Shown here: piece after piece, positions 1 through 7,255 of the stretch
Layout: each line of letters opens with the position of its first letter
How positions within the stretch are numbered: position 1 is the stretch's first letter
DNA from: an uncultured Porphyromonadaceae bacterium
GTDB lineage: Bacteria; Bacteroidota; Bacteroidia; Bacteroidales; Muribaculaceae
DNA: 14,025 nt
Direction of reading: 5' to 3'
NCBI GenBank assembly: GCA_900550025.1
Contig: URQP01000073.1
Span: 1 to 14,025 of the forward strand
Position numbers and translations under genes: made by a program
Notes under the pieces: generated by a model
The model's input: only the letters and a program-made list of their open reading frames with translations
The model's database searches: none
Told to the model about the DNA's origin: nothing

Positions 1-86
1 TGTTGCTCAGGAACTTATAAATAAAGTTAAATTATAGTGTTGCGGAATTAAGGTATATTTCTTCATAGTTATTCTTTGTTTTTTTG

Positions 87-578
87 TTAGGGCTTGATTA
101 TATTGTCGTCAATCAGACGTTGGCGCAACTCGGCGCGTTTCACACGAACGACAACTCCGTAGTTGGTCTGTGTGGAGTTCTTGGCCTTGATGCGTGATGT
201 CTTGTTCTCGTCCTCGCTCGTGGCGTATTTCTCATATTCTCCGCCGTCTGCAAAAAACTTGTTGAAATAGAACTCATATTTCTCCTGAGCGTTGACTTCA
301 AGAATCAGCGGACGCGACGAGCAACCGGAGCTTCCGGCCGTGACACCTTTGAAAATTACGTCGCGCAGGGCGTTTTTCCTTGCCTGTTCCACAGCGTCGG
401 CCTTATTGCTTCCGGCACCCCATGCACGCACTGTCTGCGAGCCGTCGAGCTCCGTGCCAAGGCATTCCGTCTCGAACGAATAAAATGCGCCCTGTGAACT
501 TATGACCGTATCTTTACGGCAGGAAGACACCGACACGAGCAGCAAAAAAGCCGCAATAAAAATACCATATTTTTTCAT
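87..578 (-). CDS. Predicted lipoprotein with LPP20/FlgT-like fold, paralog of the gene at 1322-1810
   Basis: Predicted 163-aa lipoprotein, third gene of a minus-strand operon. The start at 578 is chosen over the in-frame ATG at 602 because it opens directly on a lipoprotein signal: MKK, a hydrophobic stretch (about residues 5-17), then a lipobox VSSC with Cys20. Residues 48-78 hold a pattern of the kind seen in LPP20/FlgT-type envelope proteins: a VRAWGAG strand, then an alanine-rich helix (ADAVEQARKNALRDV). Residues 102-119 carry F-x2-FF-x-DGG-x-Y-x2-YA, and residues 139-155 read YGVVVRVKRAELRQRL, a strand followed by a helix. The same blocks occur in the same order in the protein at 1322-1810, so the two are paralogs (seen). 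The exact family is not recognised and the LPP20-like assignment is inferred from pattern only. The gene starts 13 bases after the beta-barrel gene ends, so both are probably co-transcribed. Function unknown; a periplasmic or outer-membrane role is likely. Confidence 0.8.
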   Translation of the reverse strand: MKKYGIFIAAFLLLVSVSSCRKDTVISSQGAFYSFETECLGTELDGSQTVRAWGAGSNKADAVEQARKNALRDVIFKGVTAGSSGCSSRPLILEVNAQEKYEFYFNKFFADGGEYEKYATSEDENKTSRIKAKNSTQTNYGVVVRVKRAELRQRLIDDNIIKP

Positions 579-591
579 AATATCACAAGTG

Positions 592-1320
592 TTAGAATTC
601 ATAACCTACGCTCAACGCCACAAACGACTGGAACTTGTCGCCGTTGCCACCCGGACGCTTCAGTGACTGGCCGACATACGACAGACCAAGAAGGAAAGCC
701 GAACGCTTGAAATCGCCGAAACGCGCGCCGATTGTCGGACGGACCAATACGCCGTCGCGCAAAGCGCCTCCTACAGAAAAAGAATAATACGGCACTACCC
801 TGCGCTCATAAGAGGGAAGGATGTTGCCCCTGACATTGGCATAGATAGGGAACGACCATTCCACGCTACGTCCACGGATGTTGCCGTTGTTGATATAGTA
901 GCGCGCGCCTATGCCCGCACCGACACGCACGTATTCATTAAAGCGGTATCCTGCCGTGAAATCAAGTTCCGTCAATCCTCCGTTGCTGCCGCCTATATTG
1001 GTGGATATGCCGCCATAGAGGTCGAAGCCGAACCAGAACCCTTTTTCATACTGGTAATACTCAGAATAGGTAGTCTTGCCCTGTTTCAACGAATCAGCCG
1101 GATTTTCGCGGGAAATTTTATTGATTTCCGATTTCTGGTATGTCAGAAACTCCCCCGACGGGGTCTGCACCGTTATCGTAAGGCCTGAAGCATCGCCCAC
1201 CACGATACCGCGCACCACCGTGCCGTTGTTCAAAAGGATGTAATCATAATTGCCCTGCACTTGGGCTGTTGCCGCGAAGCAAGCCGCAACCGCGGCAATA
1301 ATAAAAATCAACCGTCTCAT
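592..1320 (-). CDS. Outer-membrane beta-barrel protein with small N-terminal domain
   Basis: Predicted 242-aa exported protein. The ATG at 1320 is preferred to the upstream in-frame ATG at 1353 because it begins a classic signal peptide (MRRLIFIIAAVAACFAATAQ, cleavage likely near residue 20) and leaves a 1-base gap to the preceding gene. Residues 25-71 form a small all-beta module (DYILLNNGTVVRGIVVGD, then LTYQKSEINKISRE) of a kind often seen at the N-terminus of Bacteroidota secreted proteins. From about residue 93 to the end there are alternating aromatic and glycine-rich strands (FWFGFDLYGG, FTAGYRF, VRVGAGIGARYY, YYSFSVGGAL, AFLLGLSYVG, FVALSVGYEF). The protein ends in phenylalanine, the usual C-terminal signal for barrel insertion. 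About 8-10 strands would fit the length. It sits between two paralogous exported proteins, which suggests a shared envelope function. No specific substrate or name can be assigned. Confidence 0.82.
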   Translation of the reverse strand: MRRLIFIIAAVAACFAATAQVQGNYDYILLNNGTVVRGIVVGDASGLTITVQTPSGEFLTYQKSEINKISRENPADSLKQGKTTYSEYYQYEKGFWFGFDLYGGISTNIGGSNGGLTELDFTAGYRFNEYVRVGAGIGARYYINNGNIRGRSVEWSFPIYANVRGNILPSYERRVVPYYSFSVGGALRDGVLVRPTIGARFGDFKRSAFLLGLSYVGQSLKRPGGNGDKFQSFVALSVGYEF

Positions 1321-1321
1321 A

Positions 1322-1810
1322 TCAGAATCCTGTTGTAAGTCCTCTAACCACACCTGCTGCTTGCAAATCCTTGAGCAACTGCTCTTTGTTGACTGTGACC
1401 ACTGCGCCTACCTTGTATTTCTTCTTGGCAATCTTCACCACTTCGCGGTTGGCGCTTACCATTGTGGCATAATTCTTATAAGAGCCTCCGTCGCTGAAAA
1501 AGTCCTTGAAAAAGTCGGCGTGTTGCTGCTCTACAAGGGCAGAACCTGCCAGCGGGCGTTGCGACTGGCGCAATTCCTTATTGGAAAATCCGCGGAAAAG
1601 CACGCCATGCACGGCGCATTTACAAAGATAGTCGTCGCCGGGATTGTTTTTGCTTGTCAATCCCCACACTTTCACAAGATACGAACCTTGAGCGCCTGTT
1701 CCGGCACCTTCGATTTCATAATTAAGCTCATCGCCCGAATTGTCCTTGGCAGGGGCGAGGCATACGCCCAACAGCAGGGCGACAGTCAAAAGAAGAATCT
1801 TTTTTGCCAT
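1322..1810 (-). CDS. Exported protein, paralog of the lipoprotein at 87-578
   Basis: Predicted 162-aa protein, first gene of the minus-strand operon. It has a signal peptide (MAKKILLLTVALLLG) with a likely signal-peptidase-I site after APA (residues 19-21). Cys17 lies within the hydrophobic core but its context (GVC) is a poor lipobox, so a lipoprotein is less likely than for its paralog. Residues 43-50 (SYLVKVWG) match TVRAWG of the other protein, residues 70-75 (VLFRGF) match VIFKGV, and residues 100-115 (FFKDFFSDGGSYKNYA) match the F-x2-FF-x-DGG-x-Y-x2-YA block. A VGAVVTVNKEQLLKDL strand and helix (residues 134-149) match the paralog's C-terminus. The alanine-rich helix of the paralog is replaced by a segment with two cysteines (about residues 56-68), so this copy has diverged in the core. 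The stop lies one base before the beta-barrel start. Family unknown. Confidence 0.8.
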   Translation of the reverse strand: MAKKILLLTVALLLGVCLAPAKDNSGDELNYEIEGAGTGAQGSYLVKVWGLTSKNNPGDDYLCKCAVHGVLFRGFSNKELRQSQRPLAGSALVEQQHADFFKDFFSDGGSYKNYATMVSANREVVKIAKKKYKVGAVVTVNKEQLLKDLQAAGVVRGLTTGF

Positions 1811-1938
1811 ATTCTTGGTTTTTATGTTTAGTCCAGATAATAGCGAAAATCAGCAAGATGGTAGCGTCTAAATGCAGGATAGGCGCATTTGGAGCAAAAA
1901 GTATCTTCTGTCTGATATTCACGTAGTTATCATTGTTG

Positions 1939-1969
1939 CAAATATACTGATATCCTTGAAATAAACAAA
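1939..1969 (-). promoter_or_regulatory. Bacteroidota-type promoter for the three-gene envelope operon
   Basis: Read on the minus strand, a TTTG (1966-1969) is followed after exactly 19 bases by TATATTTG (1939-1946), a full match to the Bacteroidota consensus TTTG-N19-21-TAnnTTTG. Transcription would start near 1932 and leave a leader of about 120 bases before the ATG at 1810. The leader has no clear open frame or strong hairpin that I can see. The element lies only about 60 bases beyond the mfd stop codon. Confidence 0.65.
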
Positions 1970-1999
1970 TGGAAAACAAAAATATTTTATTCCTGTCAA

Positions 2000-2023
2000 T
2001 ACCGGTTATTCCTGATGCCGGTA
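2000..2023 (-). terminator. Weak stem-loop downstream of mfd, possible terminator
   Basis: TACCGG (2000-2005) and CCGGTA (2018-2023) can pair around a 12-base loop just after the mfd stop. The T-rich run on the minus strand begins only after about ten further bases, so this is a poor intrinsic terminator. Without it, mfd transcription could run on into the envelope operon. Confidence 0.22.
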
Positions 2024-2030
2024 GCTTGGC

Positions 2031-5000
2031 CTATGACGGCTGCAGTTCTGTGATGCGTTTCAGGATGTCGACGGCATCGTGTACGGCCGGAACGTTTGCC
2101 ACGAGCATCGACCGCTTGCCGTTGTTGTCGCGCAACTGGCAGCGGCGCGGGTTGTCCTGAAGGAAATGCAGGATGCGCCCGAATGCCGGCGACTGGTAGT
2201 AGGCTATGTTGTCGCCCGACACGAAGTACAGGTGCATCTTGCCCTGCTTAAGCACTATTTTCTCTATGCCGAGTGTCCGTGCTATGCGGCGCAGCGTCAC
2301 CACGAGAATCAGTTCCATCGCCTCGTGCGGGATTTTGCCGAAACGGTCCTCTATGCGCTTGCAGAACGCTTCCACGTCTTCCTGCCGCTCCATATTGTCG
2401 AGTTCCTGATACAGCAATATGCGCTCGCTTTCCTGCGGAACGAATGTGGCAGGGAACAATATTTCGAGGTCGCTCTCGATTGTGCAGTCCGATGCATACG
2501 ACTTGTCATCCTGCTGTTCGTCGGCGAAAGTTTCGGAGAACTCTTCCGTTTTCAGTTCCAGCACGGCTTCTTTCAGAATTTTCTGGTAGGTCTCGTAGCC
2601 GAGGTCGGCGATGAATCCGCTTTGCTCCGCGCCGAGCAGGTTGCCTGCGCCGCGTATGTCGAGGTCCTGCATCGCTATGTGGATTCCGCTGCCGAGGTCG
2701 GAGAAGCTTTCTATGGCCTGAAGCCTTCGGCGCGACACCGGCGACAGCGGCAGGCCGGGCGGCACGAGCAGATAGCAGAACGCCTTCTTGTTGCTACGTC
2801 CCACGCGGCCGCGCAATTGGTGCAGCTCGCTCAGTCCGAAATTCTGGGCGTTGTTGATTATTATTGTGTTGACATTAGGCATATCGATGCCCGACTCGAT
2901 GATTGTAGTGGCCAGCAGCACGTCGTACTTGTGTGCGGCGAAGTCTATTATCGTCTGCTCCAATTTGTCGGAAGGCATCTGTCCGTGTCCCACTACGGTA
3001 CGCGCGTCGGGGACGAGCTTGCGTATGCGCGACTCGAGGTCGAAAAGCTGCTCTATCCGGTTGTTGACAAGGAAAACTTGTCCGCCACGCGCCAGCTCGA
3101 AGTTGACGGCTTCGCGCAGTATGTCGTCGTCGAGGGCAGCCACGGTTGTGAGTATCGGGTAGCGGTTTGGCGGCGGAGTGTTGATTGTGCTGAGGTCGCG
3201 CGCTCCCATAAGCGAGAATTGCAGGGTGCGCGGTATCGGTGTTGCCGACATCGTGAGCGTATCGACGTTCACTTTCATTTGCTTCAGCTTCTCTTTCACG
3301 CCTACGCCGAACTTCTGTTCCTCATCGATTACGAGCAATCCAAGGTCTTTGAATTTCACTCCTTTGCCAATAAGTTTGTGCGTGCCGATGATTATGTCGA
3401 TTTTTCCGGCTGCAAGGTCGGCAAGTATGGATTTAACTTCTTTCGGCTTCCGTGCGCGGGTCAGATAATCGACCCTGACAGGGAATTCTTTCAGGCGTGC
3501 CGAGAATGTGGTGAAATGTTGGAAGGCCAGCACTGTCGTCGGTACGAGCACGGCGGTCTGCTTGCCGTCGGTGGCAGCTTTGAAAGCCGCGCGTATCGCT
3601 ACTTCAGTCTTGCCAAAGCCTACATCGCCGCAAATCAGGCGGTCCATAGGGCGGTCGCTTTCCATATCGGTTTTCACGGCCTGTGTGGCTTTCAATTGGT
3701 CGGGAGTGTCCTCATAGATGAACGATGCCTCAAGCTCTTGTTGCAAGTAGCCGTCGGGCGAGAACGCAAAGCCTTTCTCGTCGCGGCGTGCGGCGTAGAG
3801 GCGTATCAGGTCGCGGGCGATGTCTTTCAGCTTGCTCTTGGTGCGTTCCTTCATCTTGTTCCACGCTCCGGAGCCGAGCTTGTTGAGGCGTGGCTCTACG
3901 CCTTCCTTCCCGCGGTATTTTGCGAGTTTGTGGAGCGAATGTATCGACACGAATATCTTGTCGTCGTTCAGGTAGGTGAGCTTTATCATCTCCTGCATCT
4001 TGCCGTTGACATTGGTGCGCACCAAGCCTCCGAATTTTCCCACTCCGTGGTCGACGTGTACTATGTAGTCGCCCACTTCAATCTGCGACAGCTCTTTCAA
4101 TGAAAGGGCGAGCTTGCCGGAACGCACGCGGTCGCTTTTCAGCGTGTATTTGTGGAAGCGCTCGAATATCTGGTGGTCGGTGAACACGCATATTTTCAGG
4201 TCGTGGTCCACGAATCCCTCGTGCACGGTGTTGAGCACCGGCTCGAAAGGTATCAGGTCGCCACGGTCGTTGAATATCATGCGCAGACGTTCGAACTGCG
4301 GCTCGTTGTCGGAGAGTATGTAGATTTTGTAACCTTCTTTCTCGAATTCCTTGAACGATTCGCTGATTATGTCGAAATTCTTGTGGAAAACACCTTGCAA
4401 GGCGCAGTTGAAGCTGATTCTTGCATCGTACTTTCCGGTGTTGTTCATTCCGTAGTGTATCTGCCTGAATGATTCGAGCGATTCGGCGAATGCTTCCGGG
4501 TCGACAATGTTGAGCATTGCGTTGGCATCGCCTTCTTTTGCAATTACCGTGCTTTCGGAAATGGTTTCCGATGCTATCGCCTTTATTCGTGAAAGCAGCC
4601 ATTCGCGGTCGTGCAGCAACACTATTGTCTTGTTGCCGATGAATGAAAGCAAAGATTCCGCACCGGCTGAATGCCCGCTGATGTTGTTGACTACGCAAAT
4701 GCTGTCGATTTGCTGTTCCGACAGTTGCGTCTCTATGTTGAATGTGCGGATGCTCTCTATGTCGTCGCCGAAAAAGTCGATGCGGTAAGGCAGCTCGTTG
4801 GCGAATGAGAAAATGTCGAGGATGGAGCCGCGGATGGCGAATTGCCCGGGTTCATACACATAGTCTACTTCGTTGAATCCGTATTCTCGCAATTTTTGGG
4901 CGGTGTCTGTCATATCAGCGGTGCCGCCTTTTGTGAACTGCAAAGTTTCAGATTTGATTTTTTCTTTCGACGCTACTTTTTCGGCGAGGGCTTCCGGATA

Positions 5001-5366
5001 GGTCACCACCCAGCGCAAATGCTTGTCGTCCCAGCGGTTGAGCACTTCCGCTCTGAGAATTTGTGATGGAGGGTCTTCCTGTCCGTATTTTATATCGCGT
5101 TTATAACCGGAAGGGAACAGCAGTACGTCCTTGTCGCCGTTGATGCGGCAAAGGTCGTTGTACATATAGCCGGCCTCGTCAAGGTCGTTGGCTACAATCA
5201 GATAAGGGGAGTGCTTTTCCGGCAGGCGGGAGAACAGCATAGCCGGAGATGAGCCGGCAAGTCCGTCGATTGCGGCCCGTTTTATCTTTTTGTTCCCGGC
5301 AAGTCCGTCGATGGCTTTGCGTCGCGACGGAGTGTCGAACAAGTCACATAGCTCAGAAATTTTCAT
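2031..5366 (-). CDS. mfd: Transcription-repair coupling factor Mfd
   Basis: Predicted 1111-aa cytoplasmic DNA translocase that displaces RNA polymerase stalled at lesions and recruits UvrA for nucleotide excision repair. All expected regions are visible. The UvrB-like N-terminal module covers about residues 1-340 (YEPGQFAIRGSILDIF at 171-186). The RNA-polymerase interaction domain covers about 425-520 (VGDYIVHVDHGVGKFGG). The RecG-like motor follows: Walker A GDVGFGKTE (580-588), DEEQ (681-684), SATPIPRTL (707-715), TIIESGIDMPN (821-831) and QLRGRVGR (850-857). The RGAGNLLGAEQSG segment (905-917) belongs to the translocation motif, and the C-terminal TRCF domain lies at about 965-1080. Length fits the family (E. 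coli about 1148). The start at 5366 is the first ATG of the frame and lies about 20 bases from a good -7 element. Near the N-terminus a 7-residue AIDGLAG motif is repeated at 18-24 and 32-38. The gene stands alone, divergent from the radical SAM operon. Very confident. Confidence 0.98.
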   Translation of the reverse strand: MKISELCDLFDTPSRRKAIDGLAGNKKIKRAAIDGLAGSSPAMLFSRLPEKHSPYLIVANDLDEAGYMYNDLCRINGDKDVLLFPSGYKRDIKYGQEDPPSQILRAEVLNRWDDKHLRWVVTYPEALAEKVASKEKIKSETLQFTKGGTADMTDTAQKLREYGFNEVDYVYEPGQFAIRGSILDIFSFANELPYRIDFFGDDIESIRTFNIETQLSEQQIDSICVVNNISGHSAGAESLLSFIGNKTIVLLHDREWLLSRIKAIASETISESTVIAKEGDANAMLNIVDPEAFAESLESFRQIHYGMNNTGKYDARISFNCALQGVFHKNFDIISESFKEFEKEGYKIYILSDNEPQFERLRMIFNDRGDLIPFEPVLNTVHEGFVDHDLKICVFTDHQIFERFHKYTLKSDRVRSGKLALSLKELSQIEVGDYIVHVDHGVGKFGGLVRTNVNGKMQEMIKLTYLNDDKIFVSIHSLHKLAKYRGKEGVEPRLNKLGSGAWNKMKERTKSKLKDIARDLIRLYAARRDEKGFAFSPDGYLQQELEASFIYEDTPDQLKATQAVKTDMESDRPMDRLICGDVGFGKTEVAIRAAFKAATDGKQTAVLVPTTVLAFQHFTTFSARLKEFPVRVDYLTRARKPKEVKSILADLAAGKIDIIIGTHKLIGKGVKFKDLGLLVIDEEQKFGVGVKEKLKQMKVNVDTLTMSATPIPRTLQFSLMGARDLSTINTPPPNRYPILTTVAALDDDILREAVNFELARGGQVFLVNNRIEQLFDLESRIRKLVPDARTVVGHGQMPSDKLEQTIIDFAAHKYDVLLATTIIESGIDMPNVNTIIINNAQNFGLSELHQLRGRVGRSNKKAFCYLLVPPGLPLSPVSRRRLQAIESFSDLGSGIHIAMQDLDIRGAGNLLGAEQSGFIADLGYETYQKILKEAVLELKTEEFSETFADEQQDDKSYASDCTIESDLEILFPATFVPQESERILLYQELDNMERQEDVEAFCKRIEDRFGKIPHEAMELILVVTLRRIARTLGIEKIVLKQGKMHLYFVSGDNIAYYQSPAFGRILHFLQDNPRRCQLRDNNGKRSMLVANVPAVHDAVDILKRITELQPS
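5254..5312 (-). repeat. Short in-frame direct repeat in the 5' end of mfd
   Basis: A 17-base sequence, CCGGCAAGTCCGTCGAT on the plus strand, occurs at 5254-5270 and again at 5296-5312, a shift of 42 bases or 14 codons. It encodes the repeated AIDGLAG of Mfd (residues 18-24 and 32-38). The reading frame is preserved. Confidence 0.85.
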
Positions 5367-5385
5367 TCAAGGAAATTTGGTTCTG

Positions 5386-5393
5386 CAAAATTA
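5386..5393 (-). promoter_or_regulatory. Probable -7 element of the mfd promoter
   Basis: Read on the minus strand this is TAATTTTG, a full match to TAnnTTTG, placing a transcription start near 5380, some 13 bases ahead of the mfd ATG. I found no matching TTTG at the -33 position, so support rests on the -7 box, its position and the A/T-rich surroundings. Confidence 0.4.
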
Positions 5394-5520
5394 GTAAAAA
5401 TATAAATAAGTCAGTCCTTTATGTTTGCGTCGGGAAAAGCCGGGAGTGTTTTTGCACGGAACATAGCTTATGGAATGCGGTGGCTTTTTGACGCTTGGTG
5501 ATGACAAGGCTTCGTATGAT

Positions 5521-5551
5521 TTTGGTAATTGCGGAATTGATGGTAATTTTG
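5521..5551 (+). promoter_or_regulatory. Bacteroidota-type promoter for the radical SAM/LdcA/DUF5672 operon
   Basis: TTTG (5521-5524), a 19-base spacer and TAATTTTG (5544-5551) match the consensus completely. Transcription would begin near 5558, leaving a leader of about 14 bases before the ATG at 5572. This decides the start of the next gene: the in-frame ATG at 5470 lies upstream of the promoter. A further -7-like TATGTTTG at 5420-5427 has no -33 partner. Confidence 0.65.
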
Positions 5552-5571
5552 TCTGCAATTGTTTTAAAAGC

Positions 5572-6348
5572 ATGGTTACAATATTGTTTCATGAAACGGT
5601 TTTCGGCCCGATACACAGCCGTAGGCTCGGCACGTCGCTTGGAATAAACCTTATGCCTAATGACGGCAAAATATGCTCGTTCGACTGCCTGTATTGCGAG
5701 GCCGGATATAATTCGCAAGGGGCAGGGAATGCCGGGATAAGCAGCCGTGAGGAAGTGAGGGACTGCCTTGAGGAGAAACTTTCGGCGATGAAAGCATCCG
5801 GCGACAGGCTCGATGTAATAACATTCTCTGGAAATGGAGAGCCGACGTTGCATCCTGATTTCGGCGGTGTGGTAGATGATGTCATAGCATTGAGGGATAA
5901 ATATTATCCTGATGTGAAAATCAGTGTCTTGTCAAATTCCACGATGATAGGGCGGAAAGCAGTGGCTGACGCTCTTAAGAAAGTGGACAACAATATATTG
6001 AAGCTTGATTCTGCAATCGATTCCACTGTAAGGCTAATTGACCGCCCGGCGAACCCTGATTTTTGTGTAAAGCGGGTGGTAGAGTCGCTTAAGCAATTTT
6101 CCGGTCAATGCATAATACAGACTATGATGCTGCGCGGGAGCCATGCCGGAGAGCGGATAGACAATACCACGGACGAGGAAATCGAGGCATTGCTTTCCGC
6201 TTATTTGGAGATACAGCCTTTGGAAGTGATGCTTTATTCGATAGACCGCCCGACTCCGGAGGCCGATTTGCATAAGGTGGAGCTTGAAGAGTTGAACCGT
6301 ATTGCCATGCGTTTCAGAGAAAAAGGAATAAAAGTACAGGTTAATTGA
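5572..6348 (+). CDS. Radical SAM protein, COG0731 (Tyw1/wyosine-synthase-like) type
   Basis: Predicted 258-aa radical SAM enzyme. It opens with the block FGPIHSRRLGTSLGINLMP (residues 11-29), followed by the iron-sulfur cluster motif CSFDCLYC (Cys35, Cys39, Cys42; C-x3-C-x2-C). FSGNGEPTLHP (85-95) is the glycine-rich SAM-binding segment and KISVLSNSTM follows. This combination is typical of the COG0731 group, named after archaeal and eukaryotic wyosine-base synthases. Bacterial members are short, lack other domains and have no established substrate that I know of, so a tRNA role is only a database-style guess. The start at 5572 is chosen from the promoter at 5521-5551 and from the family-typical short lead into FGP; the in-frame ATG at 5470 would add 34 residues without family character. 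The stop is one base before the next ATG, so translation is probably coupled to the LD-carboxypeptidase gene. Confidence 0.9.
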   Translation: MVTILFHETVFGPIHSRRLGTSLGINLMPNDGKICSFDCLYCEAGYNSQGAGNAGISSREEVRDCLEEKLSAMKASGDRLDVITFSGNGEPTLHPDFGGVVDDVIALRDKYYPDVKISVLSNSTMIGRKAVADALKKVDNNILKLDSAIDSTVRLIDRPANPDFCVKRVVESLKQFSGQCIIQTMMLRGSHAGERIDNTTDEEIEALLSAYLEIQPLEVMLYSIDRPTPEADLHKVELEELNRIAMRFREKGIKVQVN

Positions 6349-6349
6349 T

Positions 6350-7255
6350 ATGATATATCCTAAATCGTTAGAAAATGGGGATTCTATCGCGATAGTGTCT
6401 CCGGCAAGTAAAATCGACGGCGCTCTTATCGACGGCGCGTGCCGTACTATTGAATCGTGGGGCTTCAGGCCTGTGTTAGGGGAATTCTGTAAGGGAGAAT
6501 ACGGTTCTTTCAGCGGTTCCGTCGACCAGCGCCTGCGTGATTTCAAGAGAGCCTTTGAAGATGAGGATGTAAGGGCTGTGCTGTGCAGCCGCGGCGGTTA
6601 TGGCACAGTGCAGTTGCTTGAATATTTCCAGTTGAATATGTGGAAGAACGACCCTAAATGGCTGATAGGGTTCAGTGATATTTCTGTGCTTCACGCCGCT
6701 TCTTTCCATGCCGGTGTGGCAAGTTTGCACGGCTCGATGTGCAAATGCCTTGCGGAGCAGCCCGACAGCGAGAGCAGCCGCAGAATTCGGGATATTCTTA
6801 CAGGAGGATTGCCGGAATATCTTGTGCAAGGCAACACGCGCAATCGTGAGGGGAAAGCGGAAGGAGTGATTTCCGGCGGGAATCTTGCGGTTTTGTCAGG
6901 GATAGTCTCTACTCCCTACAATCTGTTGAAAAAAGGCAATATCCTTTTCATAGAGGATGTGGCTGAGCCTATCTACAAAGTGGAGCGTATGCTTTATACT
7001 TTGCGGCTTAACGGAACGTTAGAGCAAATCAAGGGGTTGATAGTCGGACAATTCACTGAATATAAGGCAAGTCAGGACTATACTGACATGTATGACATGA
7101 TAGAGGATATGGTAAGCGGATATAATTTCCCGGTTGCTTATAATTTCCCGGTAGGCCATGTCGACAGTAATTTGCCTATTATCGAAGGAGCTGAAGTGGA
7201 ATTGGAAGTCGGTAGGCAGGAAGTAAGGTTGAAATTTATAGATAATAGGCGATGA
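6350..7255 (+). CDS. LD-carboxypeptidase, peptidase family S66 (LdcA/MccF)
   Basis: Predicted 301-aa cytoplasmic serine peptidase (no signal peptide). LdcA removes the terminal D-alanine from tetrapeptide muropeptides during peptidoglycan recycling; the related MccF cleaves microcin C and similar acyl-sulfamoyl adenylates. Visible motifs are GDSIAIVSPAS (10-20), SRGGYG (80-85), GFSD with the likely nucleophile Ser109, FIEDVAEPIYKVERML with Glu202, and NFPVGHVDSNLP with His270. These give the Ser-Glu-His triad of the family in the right order and spacing. Length matches the family. There is nothing in the motifs that lets me choose LdcA over MccF; the general recycling role is more common. A YNFPV duplication (258-262, 264-268) precedes the catalytic histidine. 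The gene lies one base after the radical SAM gene and overlaps the next gene by four bases, so the three form one transcription unit. Confidence 0.93.
   Translation: MIYPKSLENGDSIAIVSPASKIDGALIDGACRTIESWGFRPVLGEFCKGEYGSFSGSVDQRLRDFKRAFEDEDVRAVLCSRGGYGTVQLLEYFQLNMWKNDPKWLIGFSDISVLHAASFHAGVASLHGSMCKCLAEQPDSESSRRIRDILTGGLPEYLVQGNTRNREGKAEGVISGGNLAVLSGIVSTPYNLLKKGNILFIEDVAEPIYKVERMLYTLRLNGTLEQIKGLIVGQFTEYKASQDYTDMYDMIEDMVSGYNFPVAYNFPVGHVDSNLPIIEGAEVELEVGRQEVRLKFIDNRR
7121..7152 (+). repeat. Short in-frame direct repeat within the LD-carboxypeptidase gene
   Basis: TATAATTTCCCGGT occurs at 7121-7134 and 7139-7152, a shift of 18 bases (six codons). It encodes the two YNFPV copies just before the catalytic histidine. 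It may be a small in-frame duplication or chance codon sharing. Confidence 0.8.

Noticed and set aside
7..66. Minus-strand 19-codon frame beginning MKKYTLIPQHYN
   Set aside because: The start resembles a signal peptide but it stops at 7-9 after 19 codons with no hydrophobic core or family match; too little support for a gene.
1250..1831. 193-codon plus-strand frame opposite the exported-protein gene
   Set aside because: Antisense shadow; the minus-strand frames have signal peptides, a shared motif and tight operon spacing.
1728..1979. 83-codon minus-strand frame over the envelope operon leader
   Set aside because: It covers the promoter itself, runs into the signal peptide coding region of the first gene in another frame, and has no family features.
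2079..4103. 674-codon open frame on the plus strand, antisense to mfd
   Set aside because: It has no recognisable domain, is rich in H, R and C runs typical of antisense frames, and lies wholly opposite a well-conserved gene with strong motifs.
4078..4698. 206-codon open frame inside mfd on the same strand, other frame
   Set aside because: Arginine-, histidine- and glutamine-rich sequence without motifs, overlapping the conserved Mfd frame.
5470..5571. 34-residue N-terminal extension of the radical SAM protein
   Set aside because: The predicted promoter (5521-5551) lies inside it and family members begin a few residues before the FGP-SRRLG block.
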